From assembly GCF_025822765.1 (NCBI RefSeq), contig NZ_JACKUK010000035.1, positions 101,708 to 165,707 on the forward strand: a stretch of 64,000 nt of DNA, given 5' to 3'. Below the pieces are notes generated by a model. The model did not search any database, was not told the DNA's origin, and saw nothing but the letters and a program-made list of their open reading frames with translations. This document shows positions 8,191 through 17,767 of this stretch, one piece after another. Numbering within the stretch: position 1 is the stretch's first letter; every line of letters starts with the position of its first letter. The DNA comes from Mycobacterium barrassiae (GTDB taxonomy: Bacteria; Actinomycetota; Actinomycetes; Mycobacteriales; Mycobacteriaceae). A program made the translations under genes and the position numbers.

Positions 8191-10200
8191 ATGCGCATCG
8201 CCCGCTTGTTCAGCGTCGTGTTCGCGATACTCGTTGCCGGTCTCGTCCTGGCTCCGGCCACGACGGCAGAACCACCGTTCCGCGTCCCCGACTACGTCAC
8301 CGACAGGGCAGGCGTGCTGTCGCCGAGCCAGCGCGCGCAGGTCGAGAGCGCGATCAACGAGCTCTACAACGACAACCGCACCCGGCTGTGGGTGGTGTAC
8401 GTCGACAGCTTCGGACAAGGCGCCGTCGGCTGGGCGCGAACGACGATGCAGATCAGCGATTTCGGTGACCGCGACGCGCTGTTGGCGGTCGCCACCCGCG
8501 AACGTGCCTACGCATTCCAGGTGCCGTCGGACGTCATGAGTCAGTCCAACGCGGCGGCCCTGCAGCGCAACACCATCGAACCCGCGCTGCGCCAGGGCGA
8601 TTGGGCGGGTGCGGCCATCGCCGCGGCACAGGGCCTACAGGAGCCGCCCTCGTCGGGCGCGGGCATCACCTGGTACGGCCTGCTGGTCGCGATGGCGATC
8701 TTCGGCCTGATCATTCTGGGGCTGTGGCTGTGGTCCCGGCGCCGTCGCCGCAAGAGGCGTGAAGCCGAGTTCGCCGCGGCCCGGCGGGTGGACCCCGCCG
8801 ACCCCCAGGCCTTGGCGGCCGTCTCGCTCGACGCACTCGACGACCTCTCCAAGATGATGGTGGTCGACGTCGACAATGCGGTACGCACCAGCGAGAGCGA
8901 ATTAGCCCTGGCGGTGGAGGAATTCGGCACCGCGCAGACCGAACCCTTCAGCCGGGCCGTCGCGAACGCGAAAACGACGCTGGCGCAGGCGTTCAACGTG
9001 CGCCAGATCCTCGACGACGCCATCCCCGAGACGCCGCAGCAGCGCCGCGACCTGCTCACCCGCGTGGTCGTCGCCGCCGCCAAGGCCGACCGGGAGCTGG
9101 AGGCGCAGTCGGAGGCCTTCGAGAAACTGCGCGATCTCGTCATCAACGCACCTACCCGTCTCGACACCCTGACCCAGCAGATGGTCGACCTCACCGCGCG
9201 GCTCGGCCCGTCGGAGGAGGCGCTGAAAGCCCTGCACGATCAATTCGACGCTGCTGCACTGACTTCCGTCGCCGACAACGTGAAGACCGCCAGGGAACGG
9301 TTGAACTTCGCCGACAAGAACATCACCACCGCGCGCAACTGCGTCGCCAGGCCGGTGGGCCAGCAGATGGGTCTGGTCGATGCGATCCGCGCCGCGGAAT
9401 CGTCGCTGGGGCAGGCCCGTTCGCTGCTGGATGCGGTCGACAGTGCGGGAGCGGACATCAGTCGCGCCGCCGCGGCGCTGCCTGCGGCGATCGACGACAT
9501 CAAGAACGGTGTCAGCCAGGCGGACGAACAGCTGCGCCAGGGCAAGATCTCCCTGCAGAACGAACTGAGGGCGGCGCGTGACCAGGCAGCAGCCGCGATC
9601 GCCGACGCCGAGAAGAACGGCAGCACCGACCCGCTCGGCACGTTCACCCGGCTGACCAAGGCCGACGCCGAACTCGATCGGCTGCTCGCCAGCGCGACCG
9701 AGGAACGCCAAGCCACCGAACGCCTCACCCGGGCGTTTGACCAGGCGCTGTTCTCCGCGCAGTCGCGCGTTCGTGGGGTCTCGGACTTCATCGACACCCG
9801 CCGCGGCAGCATCGGACCCGAGGCGCGCACAAGGCTCGCCGAAGCGGTCCGCCAATTGCAGGCCGCTCAGGACAAGAGGGCGACGAACCTGAGCGAGGCG
9901 ATCGCGCACGCCAACGGCGCGGACATGCTCGCCGCACAGGCGCAGTCGCTGGCCAGCCAGGACGTCGCAGCCGCGCAGCGGTCCTACACGTCCGGCTGGG
10001 GCGGCGGTGGCAGCGGGTCCGACATGGGCGGGGTCATCGGCGGCATCATCATCGGCAACATCCTCAGCGGCGCGCTGCGTGGCGGGTTCGGCGGCTTCGG
10101 CGGTTTCGGTGGCGGGCTCGGGATGGGCCGGTCGACGTCGTTCGGCGGGTCGTCGCATTCGTCGGGGCGCAGCTACGGCGGTGGCGGCGGCCGCTTCTAG
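8191..10200 (+). CDS. TPM-domain membrane protein with coiled coil and Gly-rich tail
   Basis: A 669-residue protein corresponding to Rv2345. The ATG at 8191 is preferred over the in-frame TTG at 8182. A signal peptide (1-27, cut near TTA-E) precedes a TPM (TPM_phosphatase) domain (about 33-150, beginning [14 protein letters not shown]). A membrane segment (about 157-180) is followed by an RRRRRKRR stop-transfer. Residues 190-590 are long helices with coiled-coil character, and the end is [12 protein letters not shown] followed by a Ser/Gly/Tyr tail. The N-terminus is therefore outside the membrane and the coiled coil is cytoplasmic. The biochemical role is not established. Divergent from dgt. 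Confidence 0.85.
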   Translation: MRIARLFSVVFAILVAGLVLAPATTAEPPFRVPDYVTDRAGVLSPSQRAQVESAINELYNDNRTRLWVVYVDSFGQGAVGWARTTMQISDFGDRDALLAVATRERAYAFQVPSDVMSQSNAAALQRNTIEPALRQGDWAGAAIAAAQGLQEPPSSGAGITWYGLLVAMAIFGLIILGLWLWSRRRRRKRREAEFAAARRVDPADPQALAAVSLDALDDLSKMMVVDVDNAVRTSESELALAVEEFGTAQTEPFSRAVANAKTTLAQAFNVRQILDDAIPETPQQRRDLLTRVVVAAAKADRELEAQSEAFEKLRDLVINAPTRLDTLTQQMVDLTARLGPSEEALKALHDQFDAAALTSVADNVKTARERLNFADKNITTARNCVARPVGQQMGLVDAIRAAESSLGQARSLLDAVDSAGADISRAAAALPAAIDDIKNGVSQADEQLRQGKISLQNELRAARDQAAAAIADAEKNGSTDPLGTFTRLTKADAELDRLLASATEERQATERLTRAFDQALFSAQSRVRGVSDFIDTRRGSIGPEARTRLAEAVRQLQAAQDKRATNLSEAIAHANGADMLAAQAQSLASQDVAAAQRSYTSGWGGGGSGSDMGGVIGGIIIGNILSGALRGGFGGFGGFGGGLGMGRSTSFGGSSHSSGRSYGGGGGRF

Positions 10201-10211
10201 CCCGTTCTTTG

Positions 10212-10279
10212 CCGCGAGCGTGCGTGTCTGCGAGCGACACGCCGTGTAATAATTCGATTTCACGCACGCTCACGCCGCC
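10212..10279 (+). repeat. 68-bp palindromic repeat, copy A
   Basis: Aligns by eye with the reverse complement of 11241-11308, with roughly a dozen mismatches in 68. Its ends are themselves inverted: GAGCGTGCGTG near the left edge and CACGCACGCTC near the right. The stop codon of the DUF559 gene (10270-10272) lies inside it. It also sits downstream of the converging TPM gene, so it could act as a bidirectional terminator. Confidence 0.8.
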
Positions 10280-11157
10280 TGCGAACGCTGCAACTGAACT
10301 TCGATGCGGCGCAACATATCTTGGGGCTGACGCCGGACATCGTCAAACACCACCGAGACGACGGACCAGCCAATCTCTTGTAGTGCCGCCCGCTTCTGTC
10401 GATCTCGGCGAAACTTCTCTGGATCGCTGTGGAAGTCGAAACCGTCGTACTCAACGGCGACCTTTCGGCCGGGCCACGCGCAGTCGACGCGCCACCGACG
10501 ACCGTCGCGATCGACGATCTCGTACTGCAGTTCGTCTGGCGGCAGTCCACCGTCGATCATCACCAGTCGCGTTTCGCTTTCCATCGGCGACTCGGCCTCC
10601 GCCCTTGCCAACGGGATCAACTCGCGCACCGCGACGATCCCGCGTCGACCCGATTGCAGCACCGCGGCCGCCCACAACTCGCTAGCAGTGCAGGTTCTGC
10701 TGCGCAGAGCCGCGTCGAGCGTGGCCAGCGCCCGAGGCCGCCGCAGCGATCGGGCCACCTCAACGGCGGTCCAGGCCGGCGCCGTCGCCAGACGGCCGTC
10801 GATTTCGGTCAGCGGTGCGCCCTCGCGACGATGCACGAACAGTCCGTCGCAGTGGCGTAGCTGATGATGATCAGGATTCAGGACGTGCAGATCGACGACG
10901 TCTTCGGTGTCGAATCCGTATGCAGCTGCTGCGGTGCCCAGACACATTGCGACTGGCTCACCAGCCCGAAGATCGACACCCCGCAGTCTGATCAGCGTGT
11001 CCGGTTCCTCGCGGCTGTAGACGCCCGGCCACACCCTCATCAGCTCTCCAGTGGCGATTTTGGTGTCGAGCTGGCTGCGGCTCAGCACCGCCAATAGTTG
11101 GCCGCTGGTGGCCACGTCGCCTTGGGTGTCGAAGAGCGCGGTCAAGTCGTCGGTCAT
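10270..11157 (-). CDS. AbiEi-type HTH plus DUF559 (Vsr-like) endonuclease-domain protein
   Basis: A 295-residue protein. Residues 1-60 resemble the AbiEi_4 winged helix found in antitoxin-like proteins (SGQLLAVLSRSQL, ELMRVWPGVYS). The C-terminal 80 residues are a DUF559 domain related to Vsr and other PD-(D/E)xK nucleases: RWRVDCAWP supplies the Asp, KVAVEYDG the Glu, and the segment ends in a WSVVSVVFDD strand. Such fusions are common and multi-copy in mycobacteria, and their role is not settled; defence or antitoxin-like regulation are guesses. No AbiEii-type toxin lies beside it. The gene is flanked by two inverted repeat copies that define a unit of about 1.1 kb. Confidence 0.75.
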   Translation of the reverse strand: MTDDLTALFDTQGDVATSGQLLAVLSRSQLDTKIATGELMRVWPGVYSREEPDTLIRLRGVDLRAGEPVAMCLGTAAAAYGFDTEDVVDLHVLNPDHHQLRHCDGLFVHRREGAPLTEIDGRLATAPAWTAVEVARSLRRPRALATLDAALRSRTCTASELWAAAVLQSGRRGIVAVRELIPLARAEAESPMESETRLVMIDGGLPPDELQYEIVDRDGRRWRVDCAWPGRKVAVEYDGFDFHSDPEKFRRDRQKRAALQEIGWSVVSVVFDDVRRQPQDMLRRIEVQLQRSQAA

Positions 11158-11240
11158 GTCGACGATCGTCAGACTGACGTGGCTCGCGATGTGGGCGACG
11201 AATCAAAGTTGTGGATGGGTTGCCAGTTGGGGATAACCAG

Positions 11241-11308
11241 CGCGGCGTGAGCGTGCGCGAACTCGGATTCTGGCGCGGCGTGTCGCCCTCAGACACGCAC
11301 GCTCGCGG
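11241..11308 (-). repeat. 68-bp palindromic repeat, copy B (inverted)
   Basis: Inverted relative to copy A. It contains GCGTGAGCGTGCGCG at its left end and CACGCACGCTCGCGG at its right. It lies 83 bases upstream of the DUF559 gene's start and just after the glyS stop. Confidence 0.8.
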
Positions 11309-11323
11309 TAGTTGACTCGGCGG

Positions 11324-12730
11324 TTAGCAGCCTTTGAGGCGGGTCGCCAGGTAGTCGCTGACGTTGTCCATCGCGACGCGGTCCTGTGTCATGGCGTCGC
11401 GTTCGCGGACCGTCACCGCGTGATCCTCGAGCGAATCGAAGTCGACCGTCACACAGAACGGCGTGCCGATCTCGTCCTGCCGGCGATAGCGCCGTCCGAT
11501 CGCGCCCGCATCGTCGAACTCGACGTTCCACGACTTGCGCAGCTCGGCCGCGAGATCGCGGGCCTTCGGTGACAGCTCCTCGTTACGCGACAGCGGCAGC
11601 ACCGCGGCCTTGACCGGCGCCAGCCGCGGATCGAGCCGCAGCACCGTGCGTTTGTCCACCCCGCCCTTGGCGTTGGGCGCCTCGTCCTCGCAGTAGGCGT
11701 CGACGAGAAATGCCATCAGGGACCGGGTCAGGCCGGCTGCGGGTTCGATGACGTAGGGCACGTAGCGGGTATCGGTCGCCTGGTCGTAGAACGACAGGTC
11801 GACGCCGGAATGCTGTGCGTGCGTGGACAAATCGAAGTTGGTTCGGTTCGCGACACCCTCGAGTTCACCCCACGGGTTGCCCTGGAAGCCGAACTTGTAC
11901 TCGATGTCGACCGTTCGATCGCTGTAGTGCGACAGCTTGTCCTTCGGATGTTCGTAGAGCCGCAGGTTGTCGCGGTCGATGCCGAGGTCGACGTACCACT
12001 GCAGCCGGGTGTCGATCCAGTACTGGTGCCATTCGGGAGCGGTGTCGGGTTCGACGAAGAACTCCATCTCCATCTGCTCGAACTCGCGTGTGCGGAAGAT
12101 GAAGTTGCCCGGCGTGATCTCGTTGCGGAAGCTCTTGCCGATCTGGCCGATGCCGAACGGCGGCTTCTTACGCGCGGTCGTCACGACGTTCGCGAAGTTG
12201 ACGAAGATGCCCTGCGCGGTTTCCGGCCGCAGATAGTGCAGGCCTTCTTCGGTCTCGATCGGACCGAGATAGGTCTTGAGCATCATGTTGAAGTCGCGCG
12301 GCTCGGTCCACTGCCCCTTGGTGCCGCAGTCCGGGCACACGATCTCCGACATCGGCACCGAGTCAGGGCTGGAGAAGCCCTTCTTCTCGCCTCCTTTTTC
12401 GAAGAATGCCTCCTGCATGTGGTCCTGCCGGTGGCGCTTGTGACAGTTCAGGCATTCGACGAGCGGATCGTTGAACACGTCGACGTGCCCGGACGCCACC
12501 CAGACCTCACGCGGCAGGATGATCGCGCTGTCGAGGCCGACGACGTCGTCGCGGCCGGTGACTACCGAGCGCCACCACTGCCGCTTGATGTTCTCCTTGA
12601 GCTCCACCCCGAGTGGGCCGTAATCCCACGCCGACCTCGTGCCGCCGTAGATCTCGCCGGATTGAAAGACGAGGCCACGACGCTTGGCGAGATTGGCGAC
12701 GGTGTCGATGATCGACGAAGACTGAGCCAC
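11324..12730 (-). CDS. glyS: glycyl-tRNA synthetase, alpha2 type
   Basis: A 468-residue class II synthetase charging tRNA-Gly. GTG 12730 gives the [11 protein letters not shown] start and the family's normal length. The open frame continues another 164 codons upstream, across the smtB promoter and gene, and is rejected. Visible features are the N-terminal [17 protein letters not shown], a zinc-binding insertion with CLNCHKRH and CPDCGTKG pairs, motif 2 around FRNEITPG and FEQMEMEFF, motif 3 near [14 protein letters not shown], and the C-terminal anticodon-binding domain. Divergent from smtB with a 69-bp gap. Confidence 0.96.
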   Translation of the reverse strand: MAQSSSIIDTVANLAKRRGLVFQSGEIYGGTRSAWDYGPLGVELKENIKRQWWRSVVTGRDDVVGLDSAIILPREVWVASGHVDVFNDPLVECLNCHKRHRQDHMQEAFFEKGGEKKGFSSPDSVPMSEIVCPDCGTKGQWTEPRDFNMMLKTYLGPIETEEGLHYLRPETAQGIFVNFANVVTTARKKPPFGIGQIGKSFRNEITPGNFIFRTREFEQMEMEFFVEPDTAPEWHQYWIDTRLQWYVDLGIDRDNLRLYEHPKDKLSHYSDRTVDIEYKFGFQGNPWGELEGVANRTNFDLSTHAQHSGVDLSFYDQATDTRYVPYVIEPAAGLTRSLMAFLVDAYCEDEAPNAKGGVDKRTVLRLDPRLAPVKAAVLPLSRNEELSPKARDLAAELRKSWNVEFDDAGAIGRRYRRQDEIGTPFCVTVDFDSLEDHAVTVRERDAMTQDRVAMDNVSDYLATRLKGC

Positions 12731-12762
12731 AGGTGCACAGCCTAGCGACCTGCCAGAGCGCA

Positions 12763-12790
12763 TTGACATGCGGAAGTGTGCATGTATTCT
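12763..12790 (+). promoter_or_regulatory. smtB-zur promoter with overlapping inverted repeat
   Basis: TTGACA (12763-12768) and TATTCT (12785-12790) are spaced 16 bases, a good sigma-A promoter. A perfect inverted repeat ACATGC-8-GCATGT (12766-12785) spans the spacer and touches both elements, the expected place for an ArsR/SmtB operator. The predicted start of transcription falls at or within a few bases of the ATG at 12800, so the message may be leaderless. Confidence 0.65.
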
Positions 12791-12799
12791 GGCGCCATA

Positions 12800-13159
12800 A
12801 TGGAAACCGTTTCCACTTTCGCTGTCGAGGACGGACACGACCACAGCGGCGGGCCCTTTCCGGAGCTTCCCCCTCGCGACGTGCTGGACACCTCCGGCGA
12901 CCTCCTGCGTGCACTGGCCGCGCCCGTCCGCATCGCGATCGTCCTGCAGCTGCGCGAGTCGGCGCGCTGCGTTCACGAACTCGTCGACGCGCTCGCCGTA
13001 CCCCAACCGTTGGTCAGCCAGCACCTGCGGATCCTCAAGTCCGCGGGCGTCGTCGCGGGCGAGCGGTCGGGACGCGAAGTGATGTACCGCCTCGTCGATC
13101 ATCACCTCGCCGACATCGTCGTCGCAGCGGTGACCCACGCGGCGGAAGGCCACGCGTGA
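12800..13159 (+). CDS. smtB: zinc-responsive ArsR/SmtB repressor
   Basis: A 119-residue winged-helix repressor. ATG 12800 is chosen over an in-frame ATG at 12776, which lies within the promoter. The recognition helix is [14 protein letters not shown] (about 68-80). The alpha5 zinc site is complete and spaced as in SmtB: D100-x-H102 and H113-x2-E116. A His-rich N-terminus (DGHDHSGG) may add ligands. In mycobacteria SmtB releases DNA when zinc is plentiful, allowing expression of the downstream zur, and thereby links zinc excess to Zur repression. Overlaps zur by four bases (GTGA), so the two are translationally coupled. Confidence 0.93.
   Translation: METVSTFAVEDGHDHSGGPFPELPPRDVLDTSGDLLRALAAPVRIAIVLQLRESARCVHELVDALAVPQPLVSQHLRILKSAGVVAGERSGREVMYRLVDHHLADIVVAAVTHAAEGHA
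12801..12815 (+). promoter_or_regulatory. 15-bp perfect palindrome at the smtB start codon
   Basis: TGGAAAC-C-GTTTCCA begins at the second base of the ATG. The 7-1-7 layout with A/T-rich inner arms resembles actinobacterial Zur boxes, so it could be a Zur or second SmtB site controlling the smtB-zur operon. It also encodes residues 2-5, so chance is not excluded. Confidence 0.4.
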
Positions 13160-13566
13160 CGGGCTCCTCGGCGGCACCGATGGGCGTCCGCTCCACAAGG
13201 CAGCGCGCCGCCATCTCGGCACTGCTGGACAAGCTCGACGACTTCCGCTCCGCCCAGGAGCTGCACGACGAATTACGCAGGCGCGGTGAGGGAATCGGCC
13301 TCACCACGGTGTACCGCACCCTGCAGCAGATGGCCGCGGCCGGCCTCGTCGACACGCTGCGCACCGACACCGGCGAGTCCGTGTACCGGCGCTGCTCCGA
13401 CGACCACCATCACCACCTGGTGTGCCGGGCGTGCGGCGCGACCGTCGAGGTGTCCGGCGGTCAGGTCGAGACGTGGGCCGCCGAAGTGGCTCGCCAGCAC
13501 GGCTTCTCCGATGTCAGTCACACCATCGAGATCTTCGGGCTCTGCGGCGCCTGCACCACCAACTGA
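13156..13566 (+). CDS. zur: zinc uptake regulator Zur (FurB)
   Basis: A 136-residue Fur-family repressor. The GTG at 13156 overlaps the smtB stop; a later in-frame ATG (codon 9) is possible. The winged helix covers about 11-80 ([26 protein letters not shown]). The structural zinc site has C90, C93, C130 and C133 (CRACG, CGAC). The regulatory region includes C80 and the HHHH run 84-87. With zinc bound it represses zinc uptake and alternative ribosomal protein genes. Matches FurB/Zur (Rv2359) in sequence features and context. Confidence 0.95.
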   Translation: MTGSSAAPMGVRSTRQRAAISALLDKLDDFRSAQELHDELRRRGEGIGLTTVYRTLQQMAAAGLVDTLRTDTGESVYRRCSDDHHHHLVCRACGATVEVSGGQVETWAAEVARQHGFSDVSHTIEIFGLCGACTTN

Positions 13567-13569
13567 CGG

Positions 13570-13992
13570 TCAGATCAGGGCGCGTCGCACATCCGAGCCG
13601 GTGGCCAGCACCATCAACACCAGCGTGCGCAGTGCGTCGTCGCTTAACCCGGCGGCGGGAAAGTTGTAGCGCAGCAACACATCCGCGACCTTCTTGGAGT
13701 TGCGCTTGGCTCCGGCCGCGATCTCTTTGTGGCCGCTCTTTGCCGCCAGCGACACCGTCCCCAGCAGCGTGGTGTGCGCATGATCGGCCACCTTGGCCCG
13801 CAGTTTCGCGTCCAACGGCAAGTCCCACGCCAGGATCTGGGTGAGCGACACCAACTCCAGGCCTTCGGCGACTTCCACCACCCGCAGCGACGCGAACGTA
13901 CCGTTGTGGTGCACTGTGATCGCGCCATCCTCTTCCCGCGTCAGCGGGAGGATTTCGCCGAGCACGTCGGCCAGCCGGTCCTGCAGGGTCAT
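13570..13992 (-). CDS. conserved mycobacterial protein (Rv2360c-like), YbjN/T3SS-chaperone-like
   Basis: A 140-residue alpha/beta protein with no signal peptide or membrane segment. The N-terminal half (TREEDGAITVHHNGTFASLRVVEVAEGLELVS) has the strand pattern of YbjN-like or secretion-chaperone-like folds; this is an impression of fold, not a motif match. The function is unknown. It overlaps the uppS stop by one base and is probably co-transcribed with uppS and recO, an order shared with M. tuberculosis Rv2362c-Rv2360c. Confidence 0.7.
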   Translation of the reverse strand: MTLQDRLADVLGEILPLTREEDGAITVHHNGTFASLRVVEVAEGLELVSLTQILAWDLPLDAKLRAKVADHAHTTLLGTVSLAAKSGHKEIAAGAKRNSKKVADVLLRYNFPAAGLSDDALRTLVLMVLATGSDVRRALI

Positions 13993-14879
13993 CAGGCTCT
14001 ACCGAACCTGCGGTTGCGGTGGACGTATTCCTCGCACGCCGCCCACAGATCGCGGCGGTCGTAGTCCGGCCACAGCTTGTCCTGAAAGACGTACTCGGCG
14101 TAGGCCGCCTGCCACAGCAGGAAGTTGCTCGCCCGCTGCTCCCCCGACGTCCGGATGAACAGGTCGACGTCGGGAATGTCGGCGCGGTGCAGGTGCTTGG
14201 CGAACATCGCCTCGCTGATCCGGTTCGGGTTGATCTTGCCGTCGACCGCCTCCTGCGCCAACGCCCGCGCCGCTTCGACGATCTCCGTGCGACCCCCGTA
14301 ATTCACGCAGTAGTTGATGGTGATGACGTCGTTGCCGACCGTCATCTGCTCCGCGATGTCGAATTCCTTGATGACGCTGCGCCACATGCGGGGTCGCGAC
14401 CCCACCCAGCGCATCCGGACGCCCATGTCGTTGAGGTTCTCGCGGCGCCGACGGACCACCTCGCGGTTGAACCCCATCAGGAAGCGCACCTCTTCGGTGC
14501 TGCGTTTCCAGTTCTCGGTCGAGAAGGCGTACACCGTCAGGTGCTTGATGCCGATTTCGATTGCTCCGCAGGTGATGTCGATGAGCACCGCCTCGCCCAT
14601 CTTGTGGCCCTCGGTGCGGTGCAAGCCGCGCTGGGTGGCCCACCGGCCGTTGCCGTCCATCACCACGGCGACGTGGTTCGGCACCTGGCCGGCCGGGATC
14701 TTCGGCGCGGCGGCCTTCGACGTGTGTTGCGGCGGACGGGCGAACCGGCCGTTGGTGCCCGCCGGAATCTCGGGGAAGACGACGGGCCAGGTCGACTTGT
14801 CCGGAAAGGTGGGATAGTCGTCAGGCGCCGGGGGCAGCTGTGGGTAGGTCTCCTTCTCCTTGCCCCTCTTGATAGCCAT
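13992..14879 (-). CDS. uppS: decaprenyl diphosphate synthase (cis-prenyltransferase)
   Basis: A 295-residue cis-prenyltransferase that extends a short prenyl diphosphate with IPP to decaprenyl diphosphate, the lipid carrier for peptidoglycan, arabinogalactan and LAM. Catalytic D75 lies in [13 protein letters not shown]; later conserved stretches are [19 protein letters not shown], and [15 protein letters not shown] near the C-terminus for diphosphate binding. A 65-residue N-terminal extension before the core is normal for the mycobacterial enzyme. Its first 59 bases overlap the end of recO. Confidence 0.95.
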   Translation of the reverse strand: MAIKRGKEKETYPQLPPAPDDYPTFPDKSTWPVVFPEIPAGTNGRFARPPQHTSKAAAPKIPAGQVPNHVAVVMDGNGRWATQRGLHRTEGHKMGEAVLIDITCGAIEIGIKHLTVYAFSTENWKRSTEEVRFLMGFNREVVRRRRENLNDMGVRMRWVGSRPRMWRSVIKEFDIAEQMTVGNDVITINYCVNYGGRTEIVEAARALAQEAVDGKINPNRISEAMFAKHLHRADIPDVDLFIRTSGEQRASNFLLWQAAYAEYVFQDKLWPDYDRRDLWAACEEYVHRNRRFGRA

Positions 14880-15669
14880 GCGCCATATCCTGCCCGACCA
14901 CCGACACCCGTACGTCGGCGACGCTCTGATCCACTCGGTACATCCGTTCCACCAGCGGCAACGTTCGTAGCTGGCGTTCCAGGTGCCACTGCAGGTGCGC
15001 GGCGACCAAACCGCTGGCCTGGCTGCGATGCGACGACGTCGACGCCTGCGCGTACTCCCAGTCCCCGTCGTACAGCGCGGCCATCAGATCCAACACCCCC
15101 TGCGGCGGTGTCGCCGACCCCGACGGCCGGCAGTGGATGCACACGCTGCCCCCGGCCGCGACGTGGAACGCCCTGTGCGGGCCAGGTGCCGCACAGCGGG
15201 CGCATTCGGTCAGCGCAGGCGCCCATCCGGCGATTCCCATGGCGCGCAACAGGTACGCGTCCAGCACGAGCTCCCTGGGCCTGCTGCCGTCGGCCACCGC
15301 CCGCAGCGCCGCGACGGTCAGCCGGTGCAGTGCGGGCATCGGCGCCCGCTCCTCACCCGCCAAGCGCTCCGCGGTCTCGAGGACCGCGCACGCGCAGGTG
15401 TAGCGGCCGTAGTCGCTGACGATGTCGGTGGCGAACGCGTCGATGGCCTGGACCTGGGTGACGATGTCCAGATTGCGGCCGGGATGCAGCTGAACATCGA
15501 TGTGCGCGAACGGCTCCAGCCGTGCCCCGAACTTGCTGCGGGTGCGCCGCACCCCCTTGGCCACCGCACGCACCAGCCCGTGGTCGCGGGTCAGCAGGGT
15601 GACGATTCGGTCGGCCTCGCCGAGCTTGTGCTGACGCAGCACCACCGCTCGATCCCGGTACAGCCGCAT
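14821..15669 (-). CDS. recO: DNA repair protein RecO
   Basis: A 282-residue protein for RecF-pathway repair that loads RecA onto SSB-coated DNA. The N-terminal OB-fold starts [26 protein letters not shown] zinc finger with two Cys pairs (ECARC, CIHC) lies about 165-195. ATG 15669 is preferred; a GTG one codon upstream (15672) is equally possible. The 3' end overlaps the uppS start by 59 bases. Confidence 0.93.
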   Translation of the reverse strand: MRLYRDRAVVLRQHKLGEADRIVTLLTRDHGLVRAVAKGVRRTRSKFGARLEPFAHIDVQLHPGRNLDIVTQVQAIDAFATDIVSDYGRYTCACAVLETAERLAGEERAPMPALHRLTVAALRAVADGSRPRELVLDAYLLRAMGIAGWAPALTECARCAAPGPHRAFHVAAGGSVCIHCRPSGSATPPQGVLDLMAALYDGDWEYAQASTSSHRSQASGLVAAHLQWHLERQLRTLPLVERMYRVDQSVADVRVSVVGQDMAHGYQEGQGEGDLPTAAPGA

Positions 15670-15731
15670 CACAACAGTCTCCCATTGCGATCCGACAGAT
15701 CACGGCAGCGGCGCCGATACTCTTGTAGGCG

Positions 15732-17204
15732 ATGGTCGAACAGTTCCGTTTCCCCACGCTCACTCAGCAGCTCTTTCAGCTGGCGAGTGGTTCCCTCACG
15801 TCCGTTGACCTCGTACGCCGGTCGCTCGACGCGATCGCGGCCAGCCAGCCCACGCTGAACGCGTTCCGTGTGGTGCTGGCCGAACAGGCGCTGGCCGACG
15901 CCGCCGAGGCCGACCGCAAACGTGCAGCGGGTGAACAACTTCCGCTGCTCGGCATCCCGATCGCGGTGAAGGACGACGTCGACGTCAAGGGCGTGCCCAC
16001 CCGGTTCGGCGCCGACGGCAGGATCGCCCCCGCCGAAGCCGACTCCGAAGTGGTGCGACGGCTGAAGGCGGCGGGCGCCGTGATCGTCGGCAAGACGAAC
16101 ACGTGCGAGCTGGGCCAGTGGCCGTTCACCAGCGGACCGGCCTTCGGGCACACCCGCAATCCGTGGTCGCGTGAACACACCCCTGGCGGATCGTCGGGCG
16201 GCAGCGCCGCCGCGGTGGCCGCCGGGTTGGTGACCGCCGCGATCGGATCCGACGGCGCGGGCAGCGTCCGCATTCCCGCCGCATGGACGCACCTCGTCGG
16301 CATCAAGCCGCAGCGCGGCCGGATCTCCACCTGGCCGCTGCCCGAGGCGTTCAACGGCATCACCGTCAACGGCGTGCTCGCCCGCACGGTCACCGATGCG
16401 GCGATCGTGCTCGACGCGGCGTCGGGCAACGTGCCCGGCGATCTGCATCAGCCGCCGCCGGTGCAGGTGTCGGACTCCGTCGGCTCCGCGCCCGGACCGC
16501 TGCGAATTGCGCTGTCCACCAAGTTCCCCTTCACCTTCTTCCGGGCCAAGCTGCATCCCGAAATCCGCGACGCCCTCGAGGTCACCGCTGCGCAACTCGA
16601 AGAACTCGGGCACACGATCGTGTCGGCCGACCCCGGCTACAACCTGGCCATGTCGTGGAACTTCCTGTCCCGGTCGACGTCGGGGCTGCTGGACTGGGCG
16701 GACCGGCTGGGTTACGACGTCACCCTCGACAAGCGCACCAAGGCGAACATCCGCACCGGCTGGCTGTTGTCGCAGCACACCCTGCGCAAGGCCCGCGCCC
16801 GCGAGGCCGAGTCCCAGCGCCGCATCGGCTGGATCTTCAATATCGCCGACGTCGTCCTCGCGCCGACGACCGCGCAGCCGCCGCCCGAAGCGCACGAATT
16901 CGACAAGCTCGGCGGGCTGGCCACCAACCGCACCATGATCCGGGCCTGCCCCGTCACCTGGCCGTGGAATCTGCTGGGCTGGCCGTCGATCAATGTGCCC
17001 GCCGGGTTCACGTCGTCGGGTCTGCCGATCGGCGTGCAATTGATGGGCCCGGCCAACAGCGAGCCCCTGTTGGTGTCGCTGGCCGCCGCGCTCGAGGCCA
17101 TCAACGGCTGGGCGAACAAGGAGCCGGAGCCGTGGTGGCTGCCGCCGGAGGCACCGGAGCCGGAACGTTCGATTGAGGACCTCCGCCCAGGCGAGGTGGC
17201 GTAA
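15732..17204 (+). CDS. amiA2: amidase signature family enzyme
   Basis: A 490-residue amide hydrolase. The Ser-cisSer-Lys triad is complete: K80 (IAVKDDVD), S154/S155 in TPGGSSGGSAAA, and nucleophile S178 in GSDGAGSVRIPAA. The physiological substrate is unknown; the family includes aliphatic and aryl amidases as well as GatA, but a gatB/gatC context is missing. Position after recO matches AmiA2 (Rv2363) of M. tuberculosis, which is the basis for the symbol. Divergent from recO. Confidence 0.85.
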   Translation: MVEQFRFPTLTQQLFQLASGSLTSVDLVRRSLDAIAASQPTLNAFRVVLAEQALADAAEADRKRAAGEQLPLLGIPIAVKDDVDVKGVPTRFGADGRIAPAEADSEVVRRLKAAGAVIVGKTNTCELGQWPFTSGPAFGHTRNPWSREHTPGGSSGGSAAAVAAGLVTAAIGSDGAGSVRIPAAWTHLVGIKPQRGRISTWPLPEAFNGITVNGVLARTVTDAAIVLDAASGNVPGDLHQPPPVQVSDSVGSAPGPLRIALSTKFPFTFFRAKLHPEIRDALEVTAAQLEELGHTIVSADPGYNLAMSWNFLSRSTSGLLDWADRLGYDVTLDKRTKANIRTGWLLSQHTLRKARAREAESQRRIGWIFNIADVVLAPTTAQPPPEAHEFDKLGGLATNRTMIRACPVTWPWNLLGWPSINVPAGFTSSGLPIGVQLMGPANSEPLLVSLAAALEAINGWANKEPEPWWLPPEAPEPERSIEDLRPGEVA

Positions 17205-17215
17205 GGTCTTCGACC

Positions 17216-17764
17216 ATGACAGCGCGGTACTGGGCTTATGCGATCCCCGCCGTAGTGCTGGCGGCCGGCAGCGTCGCCGGGACACCGGCGGCGGGCGCCG
17301 ACAACAAACGGCTCAACGACGGTGTGGTCGCCAACGTGTACACCATGCAACACCAGGCCGGGTGCACCACCGACATCAAGATCAACCCCAAGCTGCGGCT
17401 CGCCGCGCAATGGCACACCGACGACGTGATGAACAACCGCGCGCTCAACGGTGACATCGGCTCGGACGGGTCGACGGTCGCCGATCGCGCACGCAACGCG
17501 GGCTACGCCGGCGCGGTGTCGGAGACGACGGCGATCAACCCCGCGCTGGCGATCAGCGGGATCGAGTTGATCAACCAGTGGTACTACCGGCCCGACTACC
17601 ACGCCATCATGTCGGACTGCGCCAACGTCGACATCGGCGTGTGGTCGGCGAACTCGCTCGACCGCAGCGTCGTGGTCGCGGTCTACGGCAAGGGCGACGG
17701 CGACCCGCCGGTGCAGTCGCCGGGTCGCCCGTTCGGCCAGCCGGGCGCGGGCGCTCCGGGCTGA
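17216..17764 (+). CDS. secreted CAP/SCP-like protein
   Basis: A 182-residue exported protein. The signal peptide (about 1-29) has a hydrophobic core and probable cut after AAGA. The mature domain (about 30-160) is CAP-like: helix NDGVVANVYTMQHQAGC, the LRLAAQWHTDDVMNN stretch holding the conserved His, and a C-terminal CANVDIGVWSANS strand. Two cysteines (about 44 and 136) could pair. The tail is Pro/Gly-rich. Only 11 bases after the amidase, so it is likely co-transcribed. CAP proteins are extracellular; the molecular role here is unknown. Confidence 0.7.
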   Translation: MTARYWAYAIPAVVLAAGSVAGTPAAGADNKRLNDGVVANVYTMQHQAGCTTDIKINPKLRLAAQWHTDDVMNNRALNGDIGSDGSTVADRARNAGYAGAVSETTAINPALAISGIELINQWYYRPDYHAIMSDCANVDIGVWSANSLDRSVVVAVYGKGDGDPPVQSPGRPFGQPGAGAPG

Positions 17765-17767
17765 CGT

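Noticed and set aside
8902-10263. A 453-codon minus-strand open frame
   Set aside because: Antisense to the TPM-domain gene; composition is typical of a high-GC shadow frame and no domain is visible.
12731-13222. N-terminal extension of glycyl-tRNA synthetase
   Set aside because: It would run across the smtB promoter and gene; GTG 12730 gives the normal protein length and start.
15669-17285. A 538-codon minus-strand open frame over the amidase gene
   Set aside because: The plus-strand amidase has the full Ser-cisSer-Lys triad; the opposite frame is a shadow.
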